Shown in pieces: positions 27,108 through 35,245 of a stretch of 56,323 nucleotides of DNA; position 1 is the stretch's first letter, and each line of letters starts with the position of its first letter. Made by a program: the position numbers and the translations under genes. The DNA is from Lachnoclostridium sp. MSJ-17. Lineage in GTDB: Bacteria; Bacillota; Clostridia; Oscillospirales; Acutalibacteraceae. Under the pieces are notes generated by a model. The model made no database searches. It was not told the DNA's origin and saw nothing but the letters and a program-made list of their open reading frames with translations. The DNA is taken from NCBI RefSeq assembly GCF_018918205.1, contig NZ_JAHLQB010000029.1, positions 1 through 56,323 on the forward strand. Direction: 5' to 3'.

Positions 27108-28325
27108 TTATTCTCCTGTGGCGACGGCGGTTGTCTTTCCGTCCGAAAAGGTAAGGGTGAGCTTGTCGCCCTTATTTATCTGAGTCTTGCTTCTGATAAG
27201 CCTTCCGTCCGCTTCGACTATCGAATAGCCGTGAGCAAGTACAGTCAGCGGATTAAGGCTCTCAAGCTTTGCCGCCGCTGATTTGATGATATGCCCGCAG
27301 TCGCTGAGCTTGCGGTCAACCGCGTTTTGCATTCGATGCTCAAGCAGCCTGAGATTTCCGTCGTATTTATCAAAGGATTTCTGCGGCGAAAGAGCGTCGA
27401 TCATACGTCCGAGCTCGGTCAGCCGCTTGGAATTTAACTCGTAGGCTTCGTTAACCGCAGAATTCATAGCCCTGTGCAGCGAGCTGTACTTTGCCTTCAG
27501 CTCCATACGGTCTGGCACTGCGAGAACAGCGGCGGCTGTGGGCGTTGAAGCCGCTGCGTCGGCGACGTAATCGCAGATCGTGTGGTCGATTTCGTGACCG
27601 ACGGCGGAGATTATCGGGGTTTTGCAGTCATAAACCGCCCGTGCGAGCGCTTCGTCGTTGAAAGCCCAAAGCTCCTCGATCGAACCGCCTCCTCTGCCGA
27701 TTATTATTGTGTCGCACAAGCCGGAAGCGTCAAGCTCCCTGACGGCGGCGACAAGCTGTGTAGGCGCAGCTTCCCCCTGGACAAGCGTGGGATAAAGAAT
27801 AATATCAACACACGGAAAACGCATGCTGATATTGTGGGTGATGTCCTTTATCGCCGCTCCCGTGGGAGAAGTGATAACGCCGACCGTGCGCGGGAACTGA
27901 GGGATAGGCTTCTTGTGCTCTGCGGCGAATAAGCCCTCGGATTCGAGCCTTTTTTTCATCTGCTCAAACGCGAGACTCAGCGCGCCTATTCCGTCGGGCT
28001 GCATATCCTCGATAATGAGCTGCAGCCGTCCGCTCGGCGGATAAAAATCGATCCTGCCGCGGCAGATGACCTTCAAGCCGTTCTCGGGGCGGAACACCAC
28101 GCGGCACGAATCGCCCATGAACATTGCGGCGTTTATTACCGCGCCGCTGTCCTTTAGCATGAAATAGTTGTGCTTCGCGCCCGAAAAAGGAGATTTCAGA
28201 TCGGTGATTTCTCCCGTCACTATGACGTTCATCAGGCGCGGGTCGCTCTGGAGAACGCTGCGCAGATAGCTGTCGATCTGCGAAACCGTAAGCACGGTCG
28301 GTCTTGTGATTTTAGATGTATACAT
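27108..28325 (-). CDS. xseA: Exodeoxyribonuclease VII large subunit
   Basis: 405-aa subunit of exonuclease VII, which degrades single-stranded DNA. An N-terminal OB fold (VIVTGEITDLKSPFSGAKHNYFMLKD) leads into the catalytic domain with VGVITSPTGAAIKDI, IIIGRGGGSIEELW and ISAVGHEIDHTICDYVAD. A long helical region and a C-terminal tail follow. I chose the ATG at 28325, which overlaps the TsaD-like gene by 14 bases; a longer start would overlap by over 80. The small subunit gene xseB, usually next door, is not seen between xseA and dnaE. Confidence 0.95.
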   Translation of the reverse strand: MYTSKITRPTVLTVSQIDSYLRSVLQSDPRLMNVIVTGEITDLKSPFSGAKHNYFMLKDSGAVINAAMFMGDSCRVVFRPENGLKVICRGRIDFYPPSGRLQLIIEDMQPDGIGALSLAFEQMKKRLESEGLFAAEHKKPIPQFPRTVGVITSPTGAAIKDITHNISMRFPCVDIILYPTLVQGEAAPTQLVAAVRELDASGLCDTIIIGRGGGSIEELWAFNDEALARAVYDCKTPIISAVGHEIDHTICDYVADAAASTPTAAAVLAVPDRMELKAKYSSLHRAMNSAVNEAYELNSKRLTELGRMIDALSPQKSFDKYDGNLRLLEHRMQNAVDRKLSDCGHIIKSAAAKLESLNPLTVLAHGYSIVEADGRLIRSKTQINKGDKLTLTFSDGKTTAVATGE

Positions 28326-29256
28326 TTTCAAACGCCCTGTAACAAAGATAAGCGATTCCCGCCGCGTTATCAGAGGAGAAAACAGGCTCGGCAAAAACCG
28401 CGTTGTATTTTTCTACAAAAGAATTTTTAATGATTTTATTCGACATGACTCCGCCCGCGTAGACAACAGGCATAGATCCGTATTTTTCAAAAACCGCATC
28501 TGTCATGGCTTCGAGAGACGCGCGTATGGATTCGATGCAGAACGCCGCGACATATTCCCTGCTTTTTCCGTCATTCAAAAGCTTTTGGCAGCGGTTCTCG
28601 ACGCCGCTCAGGCAGCAGTCGCAGCCCTTGAGCGTAGGACGTACCCTGATCGGCTCGGTATTTTTTTGCGCAAGGCGTTCAAGCTCAGGTCCGCACGGAA
28701 AACGCAGTCCGAGCATCAGCCCTACCCTGTCTACAGCCTGACCCGCGTTGAGATCGAGCGTCTTTGCTGCCATATCCACAGAAAAACCGTATCCGTCGCC
28801 CTTTGCGATAACCGCCTCGGTGGTGCCGCCGCTGACGTGAAAGGCGAGGAACTCCTTGTCAAACAAATCATCTCTCCCTGCGCTGTACAGAGCCGCCGCG
28901 ATATGTCCCTCCTGATGCGAAAACACAAAGAGCGGAACCCTGAGCACGGCGGATAAAATTTTTGCCGTGTTTTCTCCGACTGTGAAACACGGCATATAGG
29001 AGCCTTCAACCGGACGCGGCCGAGTGGACGCGCCTATTGCGGCTATTTCTCTTGGGTTTATGTTTTCGATGAGCTCCGTAAAAAGGGTGTGAAGCTGAGC
29101 TGTGTGGTGAAAGACCGCGTCGCTCTGGCGCAGACCGAGCTGTCCCTCCCTTACGGGAAGGAGCTTCTTTTTCTGTACGAGCTCACCTGTCGCGGAATTA
29201 TAGAGCGCGACTGAGGTTGTGTAATTCGAGGTATCGATTCCGAGAAAAAGGCTCAT
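28312..29256 (-). CDS. TsaD/Kae1-like (O-sialoglycoprotein endopeptidase family) paralogue
   Basis: 314-aa ASKHA-fold protein related to TsaD, the enzyme that makes the threonylcarbamoyl group of tRNA t6A. It keeps the metal-site pair in SHQEGHIAA (His114, His118), a phosphate loop HVSGGTTEAV, and a GQAVDRVG segment. It is shorter than TsaD (about 335-340 aa), and several motifs differ: SGGTT where TsaD has SGGHT, and a divergent N-terminal region after residue 30. It is probably a clostridial paralogue rather than TsaD itself. It is translationally coupled to nusB (4-base overlap) and xseA (14-base overlap). Confidence 0.75.
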   Translation of the reverse strand: MSLFLGIDTSNYTTSVALYNSATGELVQKKKLLPVREGQLGLRQSDAVFHHTAQLHTLFTELIENINPREIAAIGASTRPRPVEGSYMPCFTVGENTAKILSAVLRVPLFVFSHQEGHIAAALYSAGRDDLFDKEFLAFHVSGGTTEAVIAKGDGYGFSVDMAAKTLDLNAGQAVDRVGLMLGLRFPCGPELERLAQKNTEPIRVRPTLKGCDCCLSGVENRCQKLLNDGKSREYVAAFCIESIRASLEAMTDAVFEKYGSMPVVYAGGVMSNKIIKNSFVEKYNAVFAEPVFSSDNAAGIAYLCYRAFENVYI

Positions 29257-29687
29257 TTCTCCGCCTCTTTCGCGCGTACCAGTGAGCCGAGAATGCCGTT
29301 GACAAAGGCGCTCTCGTCAATCGTGTATTTTTTCGCAAGCTCAACCGCCTCGTTGACGGCTACACCGTCGGGCACGTTGTCGAGGTAGAGTATCTCGTAG
29401 GCGGCAAGGCGCAAAATCGCAAGCGACGGCTTGGAAATGCGCTTGAGAGTCCAGCCTTTTTTGAGATACTTGGACAGCTCGGCGTCAATCTCCTCGCCCT
29501 TGACCTCCATGCCTGAAACGACCGCCTGCGCGTAACCGCAGACTCCGCCGCGGAACATCTCGGCGTTATCCTCAATCGTCTCCTCGAGCGGCTCGTCGTC
29601 AAAGGACTTTGAAAACAGGAGCATAAACGCCTGCTCTCTCGCCTCGCTTCTTGTAAGCTTTACTTCATTGTTTTCTGTTTCGCACAT
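29253..29687 (-). CDS. nusB: Transcription antitermination factor NusB
   Basis: 144-aa all-helical factor that acts with NusE (S10) in antitermination of rRNA operons. It has the family start TRSEAREQAFMLLFS, LAAYEILYLDNVPDGVAVNEAVELAKKY, and FVNGILGSL near the end. It is the first gene of nusB-tsaD-like-xseA-dnaE, with a strong sigma-A promoter at 29721-29749. The ribosome-binding site is weak. In B. subtilis nusB also sits near xseA, so the neighbourhood is partly conserved. Confidence 0.95.
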   Translation of the reverse strand: MCETENNEVKLTRSEAREQAFMLLFSKSFDDEPLEETIEDNAEMFRGGVCGYAQAVVSGMEVKGEEIDAELSKYLKKGWTLKRISKPSLAILRLAAYEILYLDNVPDGVAVNEAVELAKKYTIDESAFVNGILGSLVRAKEAEK

Positions 29688-29720
29688 AATACAACCAACT
29701 TTACATTAATATTCCATTTT

Positions 29721-29749
29721 ATTATATCACACCGGTGAAAAAATGTAAA
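29721..29749 (-). promoter_or_regulatory. Promoter of the nusB operon
   Basis: TTTACA (29749-29744), 17 bases, TATAAT (29726-29721) on the minus strand, about 35 bases before the nusB start codon. The spacer contains the short palindrome CACCGGTG. Confidence 0.85.
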
Positions 29750-29772
29750 CGGAAAAACCGCACTTCGTTCTG

Positions 29773-30651
29773 TTATACGGAAATTTTATCAATCAGCCCC
29801 TGCATATCTTCCGGGACAGGAGCTGTAACGGTAATTTTTTCGCCCGATACCGGGTGAATAAAGCTCATTTCACCGCAATGCAGAGCCTGACGGTCTATCA
29901 GACTGAGCGAGCCGCCGTAAAGGTCGTCGCCGAGCAGCGGATGACCGATATGGCTCATATGGCACCTTATCTGATGAGTTCTGCCCGTTTCAAGAACGAG
30001 CGAGATGCACGAGTATTCTTCTGAGCTGAAAAGCGACTTATAGTGCGTGACCGCCGGGCTGCCGTTTTCGAGTACATGACGGACGATTTTTGAGTCCTCG
30101 CGCAAGCCTATGGGTTCATTGACGGTTCCGCTGCCCTCAAGTCTGCCGTGAACAAGCGCGCAGTACGTCTTGTCGACAGAATTCTTGAGCTTAAAAACCG
30201 AATACTTGTCCTTGGCGATCAGCACAAGCCCCGAGGTGTTGCGGTCGAGGCGGTTATGAGCGCGGAATACAAATTCGGCGCCGCTTTTTTTGGCGTAGGC
30301 GGTCACAAGGTTCGCGAGAGTGTTAGTCCGGTGCTGCTTTACGGGGTGTACCGGCATGAACGGCGGCTTGTTGACAACAAGAACATGCTCGTCCTCGTAA
30401 CGGATATCAAGGCTGCCCTCTACCGGTTCGATAAACGAGCTGCCCTCGCCGGGAAGATTTATTACGATCTGAGCGCCGGAAACGACCGGGTCGATGGTGC
30501 GCAAAATTTTTCCGTCCATCAGGATTCCGTCTTTTTCTCGCTTTAGGCGTGTTATCATTCTTGTAGAAAGACCGCAGCGGCTCTTGAGGAACCACTTCGC
30601 GGTCATGCCGCCGCATTCTTCGGGGACGGTAAATACAAGGGGTTCAGCCAT
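29773..30651 (-). CDS. RluA-family RNA pseudouridine synthase
   Basis: 292-aa enzyme converting uridine to pseudouridine in rRNA or tRNA. An N-terminal S4-like part (about residues 10-75) is followed by the RluA catalytic domain. The active aspartate is in AHNRLDRNTSGLVL, and the later TGRTHQIRCHMSHIGHPLLGDDLYG segment is characteristic. The target position (RluA, RluC, RluD or other) cannot be decided. It overlaps the upstream DUF1294 gene by 8 bases and is probably co-transcribed with it. Confidence 0.94.
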   Translation of the reverse strand: MAEPLVFTVPEECGGMTAKWFLKSRCGLSTRMITRLKREKDGILMDGKILRTIDPVVSGAQIVINLPGEGSSFIEPVEGSLDIRYEDEHVLVVNKPPFMPVHPVKQHRTNTLANLVTAYAKKSGAEFVFRAHNRLDRNTSGLVLIAKDKYSVFKLKNSVDKTYCALVHGRLEGSGTVNEPIGLREDSKIVRHVLENGSPAVTHYKSLFSSEEYSCISLVLETGRTHQIRCHMSHIGHPLLGDDLYGGSLSLIDRQALHCGEMSFIHPVSGEKITVTAPVPEDMQGLIDKISV

Positions 30652-30916
30652 TGATAAACCCCCATACGACGAAAAAAGCGGCGAGCTGAGCGATAATAAT
30701 CAGCGGAATGCCCAGCATAAATTTAATATGATTAGTCTTGTGGCGGATAATCAGCATTGTAAAGAACATCGCAATACTTCCGCCCAGCGCAGAAAACAGC
30801 AAAAGCACGCTCTCGCGTATTCTGTATTTATGTCTGCGGGCGCGGCGTTTGTCGCTTATTGTGATGATGATCGCGATAAGGCTGATAATCGCAAGGTAAA
30901 TATAAAAATATATCAT
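30644..30916 (-). CDS. DUF1294 small membrane protein
   Basis: 90-aa integral membrane protein with about three hydrophobic helices. It has the DUF1294 pattern: a first helix, then DKRRARRHKYRIRES, LLLFSALGGSIAMFFTMLIIRHKT, KFMLGIP and a last helix. Its function is not known. I chose the ATG at 30916, which has GGTGA about 6 bases upstream. It starts only 22 bases from the divergently transcribed GHL10 gene and overlaps the pseudouridine synthase gene. Confidence 0.85.
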   Translation of the reverse strand: MIYFYIYLAIISLIAIIITISDKRRARRHKYRIRESVLLLFSALGGSIAMFFTMLIIRHKTNHIKFMLGIPLIIIAQLAAFFVVWGFING

Positions 30917-30938
30917 AGTATCACCGAGGTTGAGAAAA

Positions 30939-32147
30939 TTGAAGGTAAAAGAAATCGTTCCGGTCGCATTATGCTTTTTATTGTTCGCCGCGTCATTGGC
31001 ATTCAGCGCGGCGTCGCCGCCCGATAAAACCGAGCCTGAGCCGCAAGAAGCGGCAACAGCGGAAGAAGCAAAGCCGGAACGTGAAATGCGCGGAGTGTGG
31101 ATAACATATATGGAGCTGAGCATGGAAAACGAGGATAATCAGAGCGAGCCGGCGTTCCGCGAAAAGTTCGCGCACATGGCTCACACCTGCAAAAGCCTCG
31201 GCTTCAACACGCTGGTCGTTCAGGTCAGACCCTTTTCCGACGCGCTCTACAGCTCGCAGCTCTACCCCGCTTCGCATGTGCTTACCTCTGTTCAGGGTCA
31301 GGACGCGACTTACGACGCGCTTAAAATAATGTGCGAAATATGCCGCAGCTTCGGGCTCAGTATTCACGCCTGGGTCAACCCGTACCGCGTTTCGGCAAAC
31401 GGAGTTCCGTCTGAGCTTTGCGATGAAAACGTTTTCGTCACTCACCCCGAATGGTGCATTGAAACAGACAGCGGCGTTATTCTTGACCCGTCAAGAGAGG
31501 AAGCGAGAGAGCTTATTGAGGACGGAGTGCTCGAGATCGCCGAAAATTACGACGTCGACGGAATTCAGTTTGACGACTACTTCTACCCCGCCGATATCGG
31601 AGAAGCCGATTATTCTCAGTATTCGGAATATCTGGATTCGCACCCGACGGAGGGGCTGAGTCTTGAAAGGTGGCGCGAGCTGAACGTCAATATCCTGCTG
31701 TCGGAAATATATATGAAAATCCATAACACCGGGAAGGATATCGTATTCGGGATCTCCCCTCAGGGCAACCTCGACAACAACGCGGCTCTGTCCGCCGATG
31801 TGGTGAGCTGGTGCTGCGCGAAGGGCTTTGCGGATTACATCTGTCCGCAGCTGTATTTCAGCCCGGACAATCCTAAGCTGGGCTTTGAAAACGCCGCGCA
31901 GGATTGGTGCGATCTGCCGCTCGCCGAGGGCGTTAGGCTTTACGCTGGACTTGCCGGCTACAAGGCGGGAACCGACGCCGATGAAGGAACATGGCTTGAA
32001 AGCAATGATATTCTAAAAACGGAATATAATATTCTAAAAAAGAAAAATGAGTTTTCAGGCATTATGCTGTTCAGCTATTCAAATCTTGAAAACGAGGACG
32101 CCGCCGGGGAAATCAAAAATCTTTGCAGCGAGCTGAAATCAGACTAA
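30939..32147 (+). CDS. Exported GHL10-type glycoside hydrolase-like protein
   Basis: 402-aa protein with an N-terminal export signal (about residues 5-25, basic then hydrophobic) and a short charged linker. A GHL10/YngK-type TIM-barrel domain begins at MRGVWITYMELS. Typical segments are GFNTLVVQVRPF, SIHAWVNPYRV and VDGIQFDDYFYP, whose Asp residues are likely catalytic. The family is related to GH10/GH13 and its substrate is not established; cell-wall or surface glycan is likely. It uses a TTG start: the one at 30939 has GAGG 9 bases upstream, while the TTG at 30930 directly abuts it. It ends 9 bases inside mtaB. Confidence 0.87.
   Translation: MKVKEIVPVALCFLLFAASLAFSAASPPDKTEPEPQEAATAEEAKPEREMRGVWITYMELSMENEDNQSEPAFREKFAHMAHTCKSLGFNTLVVQVRPFSDALYSSQLYPASHVLTSVQGQDATYDALKIMCEICRSFGLSIHAWVNPYRVSANGVPSELCDENVFVTHPEWCIETDSGVILDPSREEARELIEDGVLEIAENYDVDGIQFDDYFYPADIGEADYSQYSEYLDSHPTEGLSLERWRELNVNILLSEIYMKIHNTGKDIVFGISPQGNLDNNAALSADVVSWCCAKGFADYICPQLYFSPDNPKLGFENAAQDWCDLPLAEGVRLYAGLAGYKAGTDADEGTWLESNDILKTEYNILKKKNEFSGIMLFSYSNLENEDAAGEIKNLCSELKSD
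30968..30996 (-). promoter_or_regulatory. Candidate promoter of DUF1294/pseudouridine synthase inside the GHL10 gene
   Basis: ATGACG (30996-30991), 17 bases, CATAAT (30973-30968) on the minus strand. It lies in the signal-peptide coding part of the divergent GHL10 gene. The boxes are only moderately close to consensus. Confidence 0.4.
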
Positions 32148-33434
32148 TTCGCCTGTACAGCAGTCGTCGCCGACTGACAGCAGTCTGACCCTGCGCACCT
32201 CGCCGCAGAGCGAGTGATCCTCAGAATCGACATGAACTGGAGTGTAGTTCTTCGTATAGCCCTCAAGATATCCGTTTCTGAGCCGCTCAAAGAGCACCTC
32301 CTCGACCAAACCTGTCTGGGATTCGAGAAAGGCTTTTCTTTCATTCGCGACGAGCTCGCCCATGAGCTTTGCCCTGCGCTCCTTTTCTGCAGGCTCGACC
32401 TGACCGGGAGCGTCCGCTGCCTTGGTGCCCTTACGCTGCGAGTACGGAAAAACATGCACCTTCGCGAAGCCGACTGACTTTACGAAATCCATCGAGGCTT
32501 TGAAATCCTCCTCTGTCTCACCGGCGAAGCCGACCATAACGTCTGTCGTCATAGCGGAATTGTCAAACGCGTTTCTCAGGCGGTTGACGATCTCCATATA
32601 CTCCGCGCTGTCGTAGTGGCGGTTCATAGCCTTTAGCGTTAAATCGCAGCCGCTCTGGAGTGAAAGGTGAAACTGAGGACAGAACTTTTCCTGCGCGGCA
32701 AGGCGGTCGATCAGCGGCTGAGTCATCTGCTCGGGTTCAAGCGAGCCGAGCCTGACGCGGGCTATTCCGTCTATTGAGCACGCTGTCTCCACGGCGTCGG
32801 CAAGGTCAAAGTCCTCGCCCTGTCCGTAAGCCGAGAGGTTTATTCCGACGAGCACGACCTCGCGGTAACCGTTCTGAGCGAGCGCTTCAAGCTCGCGCCT
32901 GAGCTCGTCAACAGGCTTTGAGCGGACTCTTCCGCGGGCGTAAGGAATGATGCAGTAGGAACAGAAGCGGTTGCAGCCGTCCTCGATTTTGATAAACGCG
33001 CGTGTGTGCTCGTTGAAGGACGAGACCGTCATTGGCTCAAACTGCGCTCCCTTGGAGATATGTGCGGGAATGTCGATGAGTCTGCCGCGGTCGGACAGAT
33101 ACTCCTCGATCGCGGGAATCAGGCGCTTTCTCTCTCTGTTGCCCAGAACGATATCGCAGCCCGCAAAACGCTCCGTCTCCTCTGGAAAAGCCTGCGGCAT
33201 ACAGCCTGTGAGAATGATAATTCCATCGGGGTTAACTCTGCGAAGGCGGTTGATAAGCTTGCGGTTTTTGGCGTCGCTGACAGAAGTAACGGTGCAGCTG
33301 TTGACGATAGTGATATCCGCTTTTTCTTTGTCGTCTGAAGGAATATATCCGTGGGCAATCAAGTCCTCGCGCATAGCCTGTGATTCGTACTGATTTACCT
33401 TGCAGCCCAGCGTTACTACATTAAAATTCATCAT
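32139..33434 (-). CDS. mtaB: tRNA t6A37 methylthiotransferase MtaB
   Basis: 431-aa radical SAM enzyme that adds a methylthio group to t6A at position 37 of tRNAs reading ANN codons. The N-terminal UPF0004 domain has three cluster cysteines (LGCKVNQ, NSCTVTS, TGCMPQ). The radical SAM CxxxCxxC is in CNRFCSYC. A C-terminal TRAM-like domain follows. LGCKVNQYES is the MtaB version, unlike MiaB. AAGGA stands 8 bases before ATG 33434. Its 3' end overlaps the convergent GHL10 gene by 9 bases with no terminator visible. Confidence 0.96.
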   Translation of the reverse strand: MMNFNVVTLGCKVNQYESQAMREDLIAHGYIPSDDKEKADITIVNSCTVTSVSDAKNRKLINRLRRVNPDGIIILTGCMPQAFPEETERFAGCDIVLGNRERKRLIPAIEEYLSDRGRLIDIPAHISKGAQFEPMTVSSFNEHTRAFIKIEDGCNRFCSYCIIPYARGRVRSKPVDELRRELEALAQNGYREVVLVGINLSAYGQGEDFDLADAVETACSIDGIARVRLGSLEPEQMTQPLIDRLAAQEKFCPQFHLSLQSGCDLTLKAMNRHYDSAEYMEIVNRLRNAFDNSAMTTDVMVGFAGETEEDFKASMDFVKSVGFAKVHVFPYSQRKGTKAADAPGQVEPAEKERRAKLMGELVANERKAFLESQTGLVEEVLFERLRNGYLEGYTKNYTPVHVDSEDHSLCGEVRRVRLLSVGDDCCTGELV

Positions 33435-33488
33435 TATTGAGTCCTTTTTATTGAAAATGTTGATTTTGTAAAACTTTGTAATAATTGA

Positions 33489-33517
33489 TTGATTATTTGC
33501 CGTTTAAATGGTATTAT
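33489..33517 (+). promoter_or_regulatory. Promoter of the HPr-like gene
   Basis: TTGATT (33489-33494), 17 bases, TATTAT (33512-33517). Its -10 box overlaps the -10 box of the opposing mtaB promoter. Confidence 0.65.
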
Positions 33518-33542
33518 ATCTTTGTAATAAAGATTACGACAA
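33514..33542 (-). promoter_or_regulatory. Promoter of mtaB
   Basis: TTGTCG (33542-33537), 17 bases, perfect TATAAT (33519-33514) on the minus strand. A 10-bp dyad, ATATCTTTGT/ACAAAGATAT (33516-33525 and 33539-33548), covers this promoter and the start of the opposing one. Confidence 0.65.
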
Positions 33543-33572
33543 AGATATTTTCAGATAATGAGGTGCGCGCTT

Positions 33573-33812
33573 ATGTATTCACTGCCTATTTCAGCAATGA
33601 ACAAAAACGGTTTAATGGAAATTTTCGAAATTCTCTCTCACTATCCCAGTCAGATGATGATGCGCAGCGGCGATATCACCGTGGACGCTCATTCACTTAT
33701 CGGCGTCTTTTCTCTCGACATTCATAAGCCTGTCGAGCTTCTTATGGAACACGAGCCGTCTGAAAGCCTTAAAAACGCGCTTTCAAGCTTTGTTCTCAGC
33801 AGAGTCGGCTGA
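33573..33812 (+). CDS. HPr-like small protein lacking the phosphorylatable histidine
   Basis: 79-aa protein with the HPr fold pattern: an N-terminal strand, N-KNGL at the position of the HPr GLHARPA loop, ITVDAHSLIGVFSL matching the KSIMGVMSL region, then a strand and a C-terminal helix. The active-site His15 is replaced (GLMEIFE), so it cannot carry phosphate as HPr does. The serine of the Ser46 region is kept. GAGGTG precedes the ATG at 33573 by 8 bases. It is a single gene with its own promoter and terminator, divergent from mtaB. Degenerate HPr-like proteins occur in Clostridia; their role is not known. Confidence 0.72.
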   Translation: MYSLPISAMNKNGLMEIFEILSHYPSQMMMRSGDITVDAHSLIGVFSLDIHKPVELLMEHEPSESLKNALSSFVLSRVG

Positions 33813-33843
33813 TCAATCGAATAAAAATATCTATGTAATCACA

Positions 33844-33872
33844 AGGGCGTGCAATGCACGCCCTATTTTTTT
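33844..33872 (+). terminator. Terminator of the HPr-like gene
   Basis: GC-rich inverted repeat, GGGCGTGC/GCACGCCC within 33844-33864, followed by ATTTTTTT on the plus strand. It lies directly against the hisE stop on the other strand. Confidence 0.9.
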
Positions 33873-34203
33873 AACTATTCTTATCTACCTGATGAAAGGT
33901 CTTGAGGTTGCCGGTCTTTTCGCTGCGCTTGTCAAGCTCTGAAAGAACGTCCTCAAGCGGAATGCCCTGCTGAACCATCATTACGGTGAGGTGGTAGATC
34001 AAGTCGGCGATTTCATAGACGGTCTCGCTGTTGTCGCCGTTCTTTGCCGCGATGATAGTTTCGCTGCACTCCTCGCCCACCTTTTTCAGTATTTTATCCA
34101 GACCCTTGTCGAGCAGATAGCAGGTGTAGGAGCCTTCCTTGGGGTTGTCGCGTCTGTTTTCAACCGTCGCGTAAAGCGCGGAGAGTATTTCTCTGTCGTT
34201 CAT
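33871..34203 (-). CDS. hisE: Phosphoribosyl-ATP pyrophosphatase
   Basis: 110-aa MazG-like enzyme that hydrolyses phosphoribosyl-ATP to phosphoribosyl-AMP, step 2 of histidine synthesis. It has GSYTCYLLDKGLDKILKKVGEE, followed by ETIIAAKNGD and EIADLIYHLTVMM with the metal-binding acids. The ATG at 34203 is preceded by GAGG at 7 bases; an ATG at 34215 overlaps the hisI stop without its own site. HisI and HisE are separate proteins here, not fused. It is the last gene of the his operon. Confidence 0.95.
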   Translation of the reverse strand: MNDREILSALYATVENRRDNPKEGSYTCYLLDKGLDKILKKVGEECSETIIAAKNGDNSETVYEIADLIYHLTVMMVQQGIPLEDVLSELDKRSEKTGNLKTFHQVDKNS

Positions 34204-34211
34204 ATTATTCC

Positions 34212-34526
34212 TCATTTCAGTTTTTTAAAGAAGCAGCTGTGGTTTCCTGTGTGGCACGCGGCGCCTGTCTGTTCTACAGTTACAAGCAGGGTGTCGTCGT
34301 CGCAGTCGGCATAAATATCGATAACCTTTTGCAGATGACCCGAGGTCGCGCCCTTGTTCCACAGCTCCTGACGGCTCCGTGACCAGAACCAGGTAAAACC
34401 CGTTTCAAGGGTGAGCTGCATACTCTCGCGGTTCATGTAGGCGAGCATAAGAACCTCGCCTGTGGATTTTTCCTGCACGATCGCGGGAATAAGCTCTGAT
34501 TTTTCAAAGTATTTATCCAGATCCAT
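34212..34526 (-). CDS. hisI: Phosphoribosyl-AMP cyclohydrolase
   Basis: 104-aa zinc enzyme for step 3 of histidine synthesis. It shows [47 protein letters not shown] and [16 protein letters not shown], holding the conserved metal-binding acids and cysteines. It overlaps hisA by 1 base at its start and is 8 bases from hisE. Confidence 0.96.
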   Translation of the reverse strand: MDLDKYFEKSELIPAIVQEKSTGEVLMLAYMNRESMQLTLETGFTWFWSRSRQELWNKGATSGHLQKVIDIYADCDDDTLLVTVEQTGAACHTGNHSCFFKKLK

Positions 34527-35245
34527 TACAATTTCTCCGTCATTTCTATCGCCTGTCTTAAATCGAGGGTGCCGCTGTAGATAGCCTTTCCGCAGATCGC
34601 TCCGTATACATTGAGCTCGGCGAGGTTGAGGATATCCTTGAGCACCGCAACGCCGCCGCTGGCGATGATGTTGCAGCTTACACTGTTGACAAGCTCGTCA
34701 AGCTGCTTGAGATTCGGGCCGGCAAGCGTGCCGTCCTGGTTGATGTCGGTAAAGACAATCGTGCACACGCCCGCGTCCTCCATGCGCTTGGCAAGCTCGA
34801 TGTAGTTGATCTCGCTGTTGTCAAGCCAACCCTCGGCTCTGACCATTCCGTCCTTTGCGTCGATACCGACGACGATTTTGTCGCCGTACTCGCGGACGGA
34901 ATCAATTACAAGCTGCGGATTCTTCACAGCCGCGGAACCGAGAATGACTCTGTCAATTCCTCTTGAAAGGTAGTATTCAACAGCCTTCATGTCGCGGATA
35001 CCGCCGCCTACCTCAACGGAAAGACCCGAGGATTTCGCTACGTCGGCGATCAGATCCGCGTTTACGAGCTTAGCGTCCTTGGCTCCGTCAAGATCGACCA
35101 TGTGCATCATCGAAGCGCCCGCTTCGGCAAAGGAACGCGCCGCGTCGTACGGAGAAGAAGCGACCTTGTTTGCTGTGGAATAGTCGCCCTTGAGAAGGCG
35201 GACTGCGCTGCCCTGATATATATCAATAGCGGGTAAAATGTACAT
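34526..35245 (-). CDS. hisA: ProFAR isomerase HisA
   Basis: 239-aa TIM-barrel isomerase (1-(5-phosphoribosyl)-5-[(5-phosphoribosylamino)methylideneamino]imidazole-4-carboxamide isomerase). The N terminus [14 protein letters not shown] is HisA-type, not HisF-type, and the phosphate loops VEVGGGIRD and IASGGV are present. It overlaps hisB and hisI by 1 base each. HisH and HisF, which normally flank it and do the next step, are absent from this cluster. Confidence 0.96.
   Translation of the reverse strand: MYILPAIDIYQGSAVRLLKGDYSTANKVASSPYDAARSFAEAGASMMHMVDLDGAKDAKLVNADLIADVAKSSGLSVEVGGGIRDMKAVEYYLSRGIDRVILGSAAVKNPQLVIDSVREYGDKIVVGIDAKDGMVRAEGWLDNSEINYIELAKRMEDAGVCTIVFTDINQDGTLAGPNLKQLDELVNSVSCNIIASGGVAVLKDILNLAELNVYGAICGKAIYSGTLDLRQAIEMTEKL

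Noticed and set aside
29750..29772. Terminator after the RluA-family gene
   Set aside because: Only a weak 5-bp pairing with a T run is visible, so I did not list it as a feature.
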